64,000 bases of DNA from Butyrivibrio sp. Its GTDB lineage: Bacteria; Bacillota; Clostridia; Lachnospirales; Lachnospiraceae. Below are positions 7,728 to 15,339 of the stretch, piece after piece. A program made the translations under genes and the position numbers. The notes below the pieces were generated by a model, which was not told the origin of the DNA, made no database searches, and worked only from the letters and a program-made list of their open reading frames with translations. The stretch is taken from contig JAKVKH010000006.1 in NCBI GenBank assembly GCA_022486625.1, forward strand, positions 1 through 64,000, given 5' to 3'. Every line of letters starts with the position of its first letter. Within the stretch, counting starts at the first letter, position 1.

Positions 7728-8138
7728 ATGAAAAAAAACACAAAGTGGATATTGGGTATTATAACAGTAATTATTATAGCGATAGCAGTAATCTGGAGCA
7801 GTTTTTATTATGTAACGAATTATAAAAAGACAATATGTGATACGTCTGCTTCTTCTGATGGAAAGTATGAATTGTCACTTCTGGCTGTTGGAGAACCTGA
7901 GTGGCCTTTTGGTTCAGCAACAGGACAGTTAATTTTAAAGGAAGGTAAAGATACAATATCAAAAACATCATTTGAGTTACGGAATGATGGGGGAATGATA
8001 AATCGTTATTGTTGGAAAGTCACATGGAATGATGGGCATGTGGAAGTTATTATTTCCGGAAAAGAGCAATTTGATGAACAGATCATTCTGTTTTTTGATG
8101 GAAAAAAGGAGATTCAGCAGTTAACGGATAAAGAATAA
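7728..8138 (+). CDS. Membrane-anchored hypothetical protein
   Basis: This 136-residue protein has a short positive N-terminus (MKKNTKW) and one hydrophobic segment (about residues 8-28), so it is probably anchored in the membrane with the remaining 105 residues outside. The outer part alternates beta-type segments and has single cysteines near residues 37 and 95. I do not recognise the family. The ATG follows AGAGG with good spacing. It is convergent with the lipoprotein gene, 25 bases away, and its A+T rich composition resembles that gene. Confidence 0.6.
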   Translation: MKKNTKWILGIITVIIIAIAVIWSSFYYVTNYKKTICDTSASSDGKYELSLLAVGEPEWPFGSATGQLILKEGKDTISKTSFELRNDGGMINRYCWKVTWNDGHVEVIISGKEQFDEQIILFFDGKKEIQQLTDKE

Positions 8139-8163
8139 TACAATATCTGGTTTGCAGTCTTTT

Positions 8164-9156
8164 TTATTTATAAGTATCTAATTGAGCCAGTAACTGAAGA
8201 TTTGCGGTTTCGTATTCATTGAACACGGACGTATCAAACGCATTGGAATCAACCTCTGGTAAATACCAAAGCTGGCTTAGAAAATAGTTGTTTAAATCAG
8301 TATCTTTAAATATATATCCATGGCGGGCATATATTTCATTTTTTGCAAGATAAATAATCAGGGGAGGGACATTGTCAAAGTCTGATATCTGATAATATTT
8401 TTTATCTGTATCATAGAGTGATTCAGTATACATGGAAATATCGCGGACTTCTCGTACATTTTCCATATATTGAAGATATTCAGGATAAAAAGAGCAGCTG
8501 TCTGTATATGCATTTCTTTTTTTGAGTTCTTCAAGAACCTGACTTTCCTGCCAATTGCTATTGTATTTTTGTAAAGCTGTATCCAGCGAAGTACTTTCGC
8601 CGGAATCAGTTTCCGTTTCGGTGTCTGTGACAGAATCTGACATAGGGATAAGATTATAGGAACCGTCGATTCCGTAGCCAATGGCATTATCTTCACCCAT
8701 TACAAAATCTTTAACCTCAATTGTAACTTTGTCATTGTTCAGGTGAATAAAAAGAGTTCCACTGTTTCCCCATCCGTCATCAGTAAATGAACAGGAGCAT
8801 TCCCCATCTGTAACTGTTCCTTTTATATCATCTATTTCTGCAAATCGTTCACTGGTTCCCTCTTGTGAAAAGAGATACCCGTTCAACTCGTTGCCATTTA
8901 CTATTTCAATATGGAATTCAGTACCACCATTCTTCTTAATATCTTCATCACTTTGTCCGTTTGCAGACCAGTAGCCGTTGTATTTTTGATAATCGACATT
9001 CTGTATATCTGATTCACCGGTTTGGCTTGTTGAAACCATCTGTGAGTCGTCAGTATTTTTGGATAAAGTATCATTACCGGTATTTGACCGATTGTTACAT
9101 GCAGAAATGAATGTACAACAGAATAATAAATTGAAAAGCATAATTTTTTTTCGCAT
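8164..9156 (-). CDS. YARHG-domain lipoprotein
   Basis: The protein has 330 residues. The N-terminus is a lipoprotein signal with lipobox FISAC (cysteine near residue 20), followed by a Ser/Thr/Asn-rich linker. The middle (about 60-170) is a repeat-like beta domain, then a short acidic linker. The C-terminal 100 residues contain NEIYARHGYIF and QLWYLPE, the hallmark of the extracellular YARHG domain, which is common in Clostridia and has no proven activity. It should be anchored on the outer face of the membrane. It is transcribed against its neighbours and probably monocistronic. Confidence 0.85.
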   Translation of the reverse strand: MRKKIMLFNLLFCCTFISACNNRSNTGNDTLSKNTDDSQMVSTSQTGESDIQNVDYQKYNGYWSANGQSDEDIKKNGGTEFHIEIVNGNELNGYLFSQEGTSERFAEIDDIKGTVTDGECSCSFTDDGWGNSGTLFIHLNNDKVTIEVKDFVMGEDNAIGYGIDGSYNLIPMSDSVTDTETETDSGESTSLDTALQKYNSNWQESQVLEELKKRNAYTDSCSFYPEYLQYMENVREVRDISMYTESLYDTDKKYYQISDFDNVPPLIIYLAKNEIYARHGYIFKDTDLNNYFLSQLWYLPEVDSNAFDTSVFNEYETANLQLLAQLDTYK

Positions 9157-9299
9157 AGTCTCTCTTCCCGTCTTGCCTAGAGTAACAAAAGTACTGATTT
9201 AAGTCAAACGGTATTGCAAACTGGTGGAGCAGATGCTTTGTATATACCATGCCGATTCCCATGGCAAAAAATAATCTCCATTCTGTAAACACAGGATTC

Positions 9300-9557
9300 T
9301 TATTCACATGTCTTACTGTATAGATAACATGAGAGAGGAACTGTTCCAAGGTCACTGAATTCAAGTGATATCTGTTTTTCACGTACACGCGCAAAACCTC
9401 TGTGTTCATAGAACTGATAGGTGCAGTTATTGTCTGTGAAAAGATAGATCTTTTTTCCGTGTTCCCTCTTTTCAAGTCATATCTCACCGTCGAGAGCGTG
9501 TTCTCTGGAGTATTCTTCCAGTATTTCTCTGTTGGCGGAGTCATATGGGGCGACACC
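9300..9557 (-). pseudogene. Remnant of a GNAT acetyltransferase
   Basis: Read on the minus strand, the segment gives VAPYDSANREILEEYS, a TGA, and then, one base out of phase, KKIYLFTDNNCTYQFYEHRGF and a further 30 residues to TAA at 9300-9302. The FYEHRGF block is the C-terminal strand/helix region of GNAT enzymes. The N-terminal half, including the acetyl-CoA pyrophosphate loop, is missing. It overlaps the 5' part of a plus-strand open frame, which is therefore a shadow there. Confidence 0.6.
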
Positions 9558-9593
9558 TTTTTTAAAAATGACCTGCTGCAGGGGATAGGATTA

Positions 9594-9998
9594 ATGCTGC
9601 TACTTGTATTTGCTATCGGAGCAGTGCTTTTTTTGATTCAAAGGCATAAGGTAAAATACTGGCGCGCACAGAATCCAGACGCATGTAGAATTGAATTTTC
9701 ACGAAAAAGAGTTCAAGGAAAAGTGCTGGAATACAGAATCCTGTCGATAGATCAGATACCCGTAGAGCAATCCCGGAACGCGTTTATCACATACAGGACG
9801 ATATATTTATTACCAGGGAATCATTGCATCGAATATTCACTTGAAGAAAAGGATACATGGTGGCATGGACGTGCCCGTAGCTGTCATGAGAAACGCCGAT
9901 TCGAAATACCGTTTATTTTCAAACCGAATGAACGATATGAATGTGAAGTGACAGGAATGTATGGAAGGCCGAGAATGGTACCGAAGTGTAATAATTAA
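9594..9998 (+). CDS. Small membrane-anchored hypothetical protein
   Basis: From ATG 9594 (after a GGGGATAGG sequence) the frame gives 134 residues: one transmembrane segment (about 1-17), a basic stretch (RHKVKYWR), and a cytoplasmic or extracellular domain of about 110 residues containing HCIEYSLEEKD and paired cysteines. No family is recognised. The same frame is open upstream to 9402, but that part is the complement of a GNAT remnant and lacks a ribosome site, so I exclude it. Confidence 0.45.
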   Translation: MLLLVFAIGAVLFLIQRHKVKYWRAQNPDACRIEFSRKRVQGKVLEYRILSIDQIPVEQSRNAFITYRTIYLLPGNHCIEYSLEEKDTWWHGRARSCHEKRRFEIPFIFKPNERYECEVTGMYGRPRMVPKCNN

Positions 9999-10107
9999 TC
10001 ACGTGGGATGCAGCAGAGGCAGGGGTGTCGGATCCGACAATGAAAAAACGCTTGAATTTTATTGCGGATGTGATATTCTGTAAAAAATAACAAAAGAAAG
10101 AGAGGTA

Positions 10108-10242
10108 ATGATGATGGGAAGAACAGCTATTGTGAATAATTTAAAAAAGTCAGATTACCTCGGTACCGATAACAGATAATATCGTAATTGTATTATCTAT
10201 AGTTATGTTTATTAAGCCGTGGCAGTCTGTTGCGGCTTTCTT
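10108..10242 (+). promoter_or_regulatory. Possible leader peptide and hairpins before the GNAT-RsgA gene
   Basis: AGAGAGGTA precedes a 23-codon frame (10108-10179, MMMGRTAIVNN... ending at TAA). A perfect 7-bp inverted repeat follows (GATAATA 10175-10181 with TATTATC to 10197). A G/C-rich hairpin with wobble pairs then runs 10214-10234, followed by TTTCTTT. This order of small frame, hairpin and terminator-like hairpin would suit attenuation of the gene beginning at 10403, but none of the pairings is mutually exclusive by inspection. The small frame may also be gene debris. Bases 10243-10384 show only a weak 6-bp repeat. Confidence 0.3.
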
Positions 10243-10402
10243 TATGCCTGTTTTCTCAGGTAATCTCTTTCAGTTTTAAGCATATCGATCGCTGCGGCAG
10301 TCTGCTTTTTCAGGAGAAGATTGCAGACATACCTGCATTCAAAAAATAACCCGCAAGGATATTTCGGAAGTATGAAGTTTAAGAATGAAAGAGGAAAAAA
10401 CA

Positions 10403-11989
10403 GTGACGAACAGTACAGATATAAATAATATTATCATCAGAAAAGAAACAAAAGAAGACTACCACAGTACAGAATTCATGACCAGGCGGGCGTTCTGGAA
10501 TCTTCATGGCCCGGGGTGCAATGAGCACCTTCTGGTACACATTTTGAGAGAAAGCCGGGTATATGTTCCGGAACTGTCAAGGGTAGCGGAGCTTGACGGA
10601 AGAATAGCCGGGACAATCATGTATTTCAAAGCAAAAGTTGCAGACGGCGACAAAGTACACGAAGTTCTTTCCTTTGGACCGCTTTGTATAGAACCTACGG
10701 TCAGCAGTATGCATATAGGAAAGCTGCTTCTGGAAGAAACACTGACGCTTGCAAAAAAGGCCGGATACAGCGGCGTGGTCATATTTGGAGAGCCTGACTA
10801 CTATCCACGATACGGATTTACAACAGGTGATCATTTTAAAATTACAGATGCAGAAGACAGGAACTATCCGGCTTTGATGGCATATAAGCTGAATGACAGC
10901 TTTGATGCAGTACATGGCAGGTTCATAGAGCCTGAGGAACTTGCTGCGTGCGATGATAAGGAGAAGCTGGAACTTCTGGACAGAGAATTTCCGCCATATA
11001 AAAAACTCAGGCTTTCCTGCCAGTGGATTCATGAGGAAAAGCTCGGACGTATATGTGAGGTTAACCGGGAATGTTATACCATACGATATTGGGAAAAAGA
11101 AATTCCAGCAAAGCTTAAGGGAAGCTTTTTTAAGAGCGGCACGGAAAACATCAGGCCTATCGTCGGAGACTATGTGACATTCCTGTATAATCCGGCGGGA
11201 GATTCAGTGATTCAGACTGTCTGCGAACGAAAAAGTGTGATAAAGAGATTTGATTACTGGAATGCTTCAGGAGATCAGTATATGGTTGCAAATTGCGACT
11301 ATGTTTTTATTGTGACTTCCCTGAATCATGATTTCAGCTTTAACCGGATTGCCAGATATGTTTCTACGGTTCTGCAAACGGATGCCATACCGGTCGTGAT
11401 ACTCACAAAGTCAGATTTGTGTGATGGCCCGGACGGGTTTGCAGACAGGGTAAGAGAATTATCGGATAAAGTCAGAGTTCATGCAGTATCAGCGATACAC
11501 GGCACCGGGATGGATGCGCTTAAGGAATACCTGACGCCGGGGGTGACGATAGCTCTTGTTGGTTCATCAGGTGCCGGGAAATCGACCCTTGTGAACACAC
11601 TGGCGGGAAAAGACATCATGAGGACGTCCGGAATTCGTGAATCTGATTCAAAAGGACGTCATACGACAACAAGCCGCAAACTGTTTGTACTCGATCATCA
11701 GGTGACAGTCATAGACACACCCGGTATGAGAGAACTTGGAATGGATCAGGCGCAGGACGGTATAGACAACACTTTTGATGACATAGCAGAGTTAAGCACC
11801 AGGTGCCGTTTCAGTGACTGCAGGCATGAATCAGAACCGGGATGCGCAATCAGAAAAGCGATAGAAGAAGGAATCTTAACACAGGAACGATATGAACTGT
11901 ATAAGAGTCTTCATAAAGAAAACAAAAATAATTACGAGCTGAAAAAACAAATATCAAAGTGGAATAAGCAGAATAAAAAAAGAAGGTAA
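10403..11989 (+). CDS. GNAT acetyltransferase fused to an RsgA-type ribosome-associated GTPase
   Basis: One uninterrupted frame of 528 residues joins two enzymes. Residues about 10-180 are a GNAT domain (beta-bulge SFGPLCIEP, then IGKLLLEE, and the YYPRYGF C-terminal block). Residues about 200-528 are a complete circularly permuted RsgA GTPase: OB-fold, G4 LTKSDL, G1 GSSGAGKST (about 387), a switch with RHTTT, G3 DTPG, and the zinc site C468, C473, H475, C481. RsgA hydrolyses GTP during 30S subunit maturation; the acetyl acceptor is unknown. GTG 10403 follows GAGG with good spacing; ATG 10385 in the same frame is possible. It is probably a paralogue acquired with the island, not the housekeeping rsgA. 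Confidence 0.85.
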   Translation: MTNSTDINNIIIRKETKEDYHSTEFMTRRAFWNLHGPGCNEHLLVHILRESRVYVPELSRVAELDGRIAGTIMYFKAKVADGDKVHEVLSFGPLCIEPTVSSMHIGKLLLEETLTLAKKAGYSGVVIFGEPDYYPRYGFTTGDHFKITDAEDRNYPALMAYKLNDSFDAVHGRFIEPEELAACDDKEKLELLDREFPPYKKLRLSCQWIHEEKLGRICEVNRECYTIRYWEKEIPAKLKGSFFKSGTENIRPIVGDYVTFLYNPAGDSVIQTVCERKSVIKRFDYWNASGDQYMVANCDYVFIVTSLNHDFSFNRIARYVSTVLQTDAIPVVILTKSDLCDGPDGFADRVRELSDKVRVHAVSAIHGTGMDALKEYLTPGVTIALVGSSGAGKSTLVNTLAGKDIMRTSGIRESDSKGRHTTTSRKLFVLDHQVTVIDTPGMRELGMDQAQDGIDNTFDDIAELSTRCRFSDCRHESEPGCAIRKAIEEGILTQERYELYKSLHKENKNNYELKKQISKWNKQNKKRR

Positions 11990-12051
11990 GAATACAAAAA
12001 TCTAAAGATATGTCACTGTAAAACATTACATTTACCACTGAATCCAAATAG

Positions 12052-12110
12052 AACCTCCGGTAGAATAAAGTAGGCGTTAATAGAAATGACTTTTATTCTT
12101 ACAGGAGGTT
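12052..12110 (+). promoter_or_regulatory. Inverted repeat that would hide the ribosome site of the alcohol dehydrogenase remnant
   Basis: AACCTCC with GAATAAA (12052-12069) is complementary, with one or two bulges, to TTTATTC with AGGAGGTT (12092-12110). The right arm contains the ribosome site for ATG 12115, so pairing would block translation. It may be a leftover regulatory hairpin of the original dehydrogenase gene. Confidence 0.45.
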
Positions 12111-12114
12111 TTTT

Positions 12115-12255
12115 ATGTATCAAAATTTTTTCTTTGATATGCCGACGAGAGTTCTGTTCGGATCAGGTGCGCTGGATAGGCTGATTGCTGCTGTAGGCTG
12201 CGCTGATCTCAGGATGAGCGAGACAGGTATCAGGAAAGAAGAACTGAAGAAGTAA
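12115..12255 (+). pseudogene. Iron-containing alcohol dehydrogenase collapsed to its two ends
   Basis: A strong ribosome site (CAGGAGG) precedes ATG 12115. The first 23 residues (MYQNFFFDMPTRVLFGSGAL) are the classic N-terminus of Fe-type alcohol dehydrogenases. After about 28 residues the frame jumps to ADLRMSETGIRKEELKK, which matches the C-terminal region of the same family. Some 330 codons, including the NAD and iron sites, are missing, yet the frame stays open across the joint, giving 46 residues. An internal deletion is the simplest explanation. It cannot be an active dehydrogenase. Confidence 0.7.
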
Positions 12256-12281
12256 TGCTGCATCAGGCAGAAAGGAAAAAT

Positions 12282-12809
12282 ATGAAAACAAGGAAAATGG
12301 AAGCAGGAGAAATCGCAAGGTACGTTAATCCGATGATGATGTTTGAGGAGAACTGGTTTCTTGTCAGCGCATCTGATGAGGGAGTGACAAATACACTGAC
12401 GGCTGCATGGGGCGGATTCGGTAATGTCTGCAATAAAAAGGTGGCAACCGTTTATATCCGTCCGCAGCGGTATACGAAGAAATTTATCGACAGAAGCGGA
12501 CGGTTTACGTTAACTTTTTTCAATTTTCTTGACTCAAAAATCAGGAATGCACTTGGTTATCTGGGTACTCATTCAGGAGCAGATGAACCTGATAAGATCC
12601 AAAATGCCGGGCTTACACTTACCGCTGTTGATGGACAGCCGACCTTTACAGAAGGAAAGTATGTTCTTGTATGCAGACCGTTTTTCAGGCAGCAGCTGGA
12701 AGAGAAAAATTTTCTTGATGGCAAAGTGGCAGAGGAATCATTCCCTGATAAGGATTTTTCTGTGATGTATATTGCTGAGATTGAGTCAGCATATGAGATC
12801 CTTGAATGA
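12282..12809 (+). CDS. Flavin reductase family protein (FMN-binding split barrel)
   Basis: This 175-residue protein has the flavin reductase-like pattern: NWFLVSASDEG..NTLTAAWGG near the N-terminus, then VYIRPQRYTKKFID and FTLTFF, which shape the FMN site of split-barrel flavoproteins. Members reduce FMN with NAD(P)H or act as small flavoprotein redox proteins; the partner is unknown. ATG 12282 is preferred over ATG 12255 because AAAGGAAAAAT precedes it. It is followed after 21 bases by a 60-residue frame, probably co-transcribed. Confidence 0.85.
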   Translation: MKTRKMEAGEIARYVNPMMMFEENWFLVSASDEGVTNTLTAAWGGFGNVCNKKVATVYIRPQRYTKKFIDRSGRFTLTFFNFLDSKIRNALGYLGTHSGADEPDKIQNAGLTLTAVDGQPTFTEGKYVLVCRPFFRQQLEEKNFLDGKVAEESFPDKDFSVMYIAEIESAYEILE

Positions 12810-12830
12810 AATGACGAAAAGGAGAAAGGT

Positions 12831-13013
12831 ATGCTGGAACAGGACAAGCTTGTCATACTTGAATGCGACAGACTTTGGGTAAATAAGGAAAAAGAATTTT
12901 TGCCGACCCTGCATGCAAATGGTGACGGTACATTCCGGACAGACAGTGACAAAGTAATCAACCTCCGGGAAAAAATGCGCATGTGGATTCCGGGCGGAGC
13001 GGAAAGATTTTGA
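12831..13013 (+). CDS. Small hypothetical protein (60 residues)
   Basis: ATG 12831 has a good ribosome site (AAAAGGAGAAAGGT). The product is charged, without cysteine pairs or membrane segments, and contains LHANGDGTF in the middle, which recalls small phage or antitoxin-like beta proteins but is not diagnostic. It lies between the flavin reductase and the hexapeptide acetyltransferase in the same direction. I do not recognise a family. Confidence 0.45.
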   Translation: MLEQDKLVILECDRLWVNKEKEFLPTLHANGDGTFRTDSDKVINLREKMRMWIPGGAERF

Positions 13014-13069
13014 GAGAAGCAGAAAAGTGGTGAAGTCCATGGTTTATTATCTGAAAAGAGGTGTTATAG

Positions 13070-13627
13070 GTGACAGAACTTGAAAAACTGGATGCCGGTC
13101 TTCCATATCATTTTCTTGACAAAGAAGTAGCTGCAAGAAAAGAAAAGGCAGTTATAAACTGCAGAAAATTCAATGCTGCAGATCCTCTGGATTACGATAC
13201 CCAGCTGAAGATACTTGATGAACTGCTTGGCTCACATGGAAAGAACATTAACATGCAGCAGGGTTTCCACTGCGATTATGGAAAGAATATTTTTGTCGGA
13301 GATGATTTTCTGACAAATTACAACGTCACCATACTGGATGTTGCTGCGGTACACATTGGAGATTCCTGTCTGATCGGCCCCAACACCCTTATTACGACGG
13401 TGGGACATCCTTTGGATAAGGAGGGCCGCCGGGAACGGATCGGGATCTGTAAGCCGGTCAGCATCGGCAATGATGTCTGGATTGGCGGAAATGTCACGAT
13501 ATTACCAGGTGTTAAAATTGGAAATAATGTTGTGATTGCGGCAGGAGCGGTTGTGTCAAAGAATGTTCCGGATAACTGCGTCGTGGGAGGCATTCCGGCA
13601 AAGAAGATAAAAGATCTGAAGGATTGA
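13070..13627 (+). CDS. Maltose/galactoside-type O-acetyltransferase (left-handed beta-helix)
   Basis: This 185-residue protein begins with the Mac domain (about 5-55, LDAGLPYHFLD) followed by hexapeptide repeats: IGDSCLIGPNTLI, VSIGNDVWIGGNVTILPGVKIG, VIAAGAVVSKNVP and GGIPAKKIK. It transfers acetyl from acetyl-CoA to a sugar hydroxyl, as a trimer in the cytoplasm; the catalytic His is in the TTVGHP block. The start is GTG 13070 after AAAAGAGGTG. A clear terminator follows 46 bases after the stop, ending this transcript. Length and motifs are normal for the LacA/Maa family. Confidence 0.9.
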   Translation: MTELEKLDAGLPYHFLDKEVAARKEKAVINCRKFNAADPLDYDTQLKILDELLGSHGKNINMQQGFHCDYGKNIFVGDDFLTNYNVTILDVAAVHIGDSCLIGPNTLITTVGHPLDKEGRRERIGICKPVSIGNDVWIGGNVTILPGVKIGNNVVIAAGAVVSKNVPDNCVVGGIPAKKIKDLKD

Positions 13628-13672
13628 ATAATGTTATTATAACCGACGATCCATCCATAGACTTGGCAGATA

Positions 13673-13718
13673 AGCCTGTAAGTGTTTGAAAGAGATTCTG
13701 ACACTTACAGGCTTTTTT
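13673..13718 (+). terminator. Strong intrinsic terminator
   Basis: AGCCTGTAAGTGT (13673-13685) pairs perfectly over 13 bases with ACACTTACAGGCT and is followed by a T-run. It ends the transcript of the hexapeptide acetyltransferase. Confidence 0.9.
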
Positions 13719-13875
13719 AGTTTAAACGGATTATGAGTGATATATGGAGAGAAGAAATTATACTATGTGAGGTATTGAAAAGGGGAAGTTGCAGGGATAT
13801 TCTGTAAGATAATTATTTGGTTTTCTGGGCGGAAAATATGTGCGGACATAACATGAGGAAACAGGGAGAAAAGTT

Positions 13876-14223
13876 ATGGTCAGATTTGCGAAAAAAGAAG
13901 AACTGGAACAGGTCAATGCGTTGAGAAAACAGGTTAAAGATGACAGGATTGTTGGATTTGCCATAATTAACGCAATTGATAAGCCTGAGAATCCGTTTAT
14001 GCTTGCCAGAAGATATTTAGATATAGACGAATTCTGCGTGGATGAAAACGACCGGAGGAAGGGCGTGGCAACACAGTTAATCGCTTTTGTGAAGCAATAT
14101 GCTCAGAAGGAAGGCTTTGATAAGCTGGAATTGAATATGTGGGAGTTTAATACGGATGCATTGGCTTTTTATGAGGCTGTGGGGTTCAGTACTTACAGAA
14201 GATATCTGGATATGGATTTATAA
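13876..14223 (+). pseudogene. GNAT acetyltransferase with an in-frame internal deletion
   Basis: The 115-residue frame starts normally (MVRFAKKEELEQVNALRKQV) and ends normally (ENDRRKGVATQLI, the acetyl-CoA loop, then FYEAVGF and YRRYLDM). Between residues 22 and 26 it jumps from the first helix straight to the central strand (VGFAIIN); about 45 residues that form the substrate-side strands in relatives are absent. The frame is kept, so a protein may be made, but the fold would lack part of its sheet. ATG 13876 follows a GGGAGAAAAG site. I class it as probably inactive. Confidence 0.55.
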
Positions 14224-14244
14224 AAAGCATTTTGCAGTGGAGGT

Positions 14245-14992
14245 TTGCGGACCACAGACGCTTTATTTTCTGGCATGTCTGGCTGGCGGCGCCAATTTAC
14301 GGAAAAGGCATTGGAGTGGCTTACAATAGCGATTCTTGAGAAGGGCTGGTGGTATCGATCGGAAGTGCTGGAAGATGATGATCTTTCTTTGCTTGGAAGC
14401 AACGATAAGTTCATTTCATTGAAATCCATTTCTGATCATTGCCATGCAGAAGCTATGTCAGGAGCAAAGGCAGTCTTTTCCTGGGAAGACAGGAAAGCGG
14501 ATAAACTGTTTATCGCTGTCCATGGAAATACCCAAAACGGACAGATTGCAAGAGCTGACTGGGAACCGATATTACATGACAATATCGGGTGGCAACTGGA
14601 AAAGGTTTAAAGTGCTGTACCGGACGGATACGGGACGTTTCGCTGGAACTATGATATGTTATCCTATTTGCCGGTAGCTCATGCATTGGAAAAAGTTCAG
14701 TCTGAAGGCTACGAAAAGATTGTCTGCGGAGGTTTTTCCGCAGGATGTGATATGCTCCTGCGCACCATTATGTATTCTGAAGTACTTTGTAACACATTGG
14801 TTTTACAAAGTCCATGAAGGAGAACTGGTGAAAGCAATGAAACAAAAAAATATTGAGTTAATGATACTTTGCGGTTCATGTGACGAAGATTGTCTTTCAA
14901 TGGCAGAGCAGTTATATGAAATCACAAATGCAGAAGGCGTTCAGGTGGAACTTACGATTCAGGAGGGAAGCCGGCATCAGTTTTCAAAGTAG
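14245..14992 (+). pseudogene. Alpha/beta hydrolase with a stop codon and a frameshift
   Basis: The first frame reads KLFIAVHGNTQNG (the strand before the oxyanion loop) up to TAA 14608-14610. The same frame continues SAVPDGYGTFRWNYD and then IVCGGFSAGCDM, the nucleophile elbow G-F-S-A-G. It stops again near 14816, and the sequence continues one frame over as GELVKAMKQKNIELMILCG to the catalytic His region GSRHQF. The gene therefore has one nonsense codon and one frameshift. The intact ancestor would be an acyl hydrolase of roughly 250 residues. None of the fragments has both nucleophile and His. Confidence 0.7.
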
Positions 14993-15007
14993 GAGGATTT
15001 CAACAGC

Positions 15008-15286
15008 TTGGAATATGAACAGTATATTAAAATGGGTTTAGAAGGAGAAGCGCCTTTAAAATTGATTTTATGTGGAAATGTTGAAGCAAGTGAAGAAGGT
15101 AACACAGGTGTTGTTGCAGTTGTTTATGCATCTACAGATAAAATACAGACAGAAAAAGTGCTGCGAGAATTAATAAAAAATAATCCGGATAATTATTATA
15201 TGGTCTATAGTGTGCCATATGATACAGATTTAACTGTGACAGAACACTATCCATCTATTGAAATATCAAAAGCAGACTTAGAATAA
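15008..15286 (+). CDS. Small hypothetical protein (92 residues)
   Basis: The frame begins at TTG 15008, ten bases after AGGAGG (14993-14998); the nearest in-frame ATG (15032) has no ribosome site. The protein is acidic, without signal peptide or cysteine motif. It contains VVAVVYASTDKIQTEKVL and YYMVYSVPYDTDL, suggesting a small alpha/beta fold. No family is recognised. It follows the broken hydrolase by 15 bases. Confidence 0.5.
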   Translation: MEYEQYIKMGLEGEAPLKLILCGNVEASEEGNTGVVAVVYASTDKIQTEKVLRELIKNNPDNYYMVYSVPYDTDLTVTEHYPSIEISKADLE

Positions 15287-15339
15287 TTTTCTATTTGCCG
15301 GACAGGCAGGAAAATTGAAATTTGCAGAGGAGCTTTCGT

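Noticed and set aside
9402..9593. N-terminal extension of the small membrane protein at 9594
   Set aside because: This part is the complement of a GNAT remnant and has no ribosome site.
1..10000. Prophage
   Set aside because: No capsid, terminase, portal or lysis genes; the recombinase belongs to an IS91-like pair.
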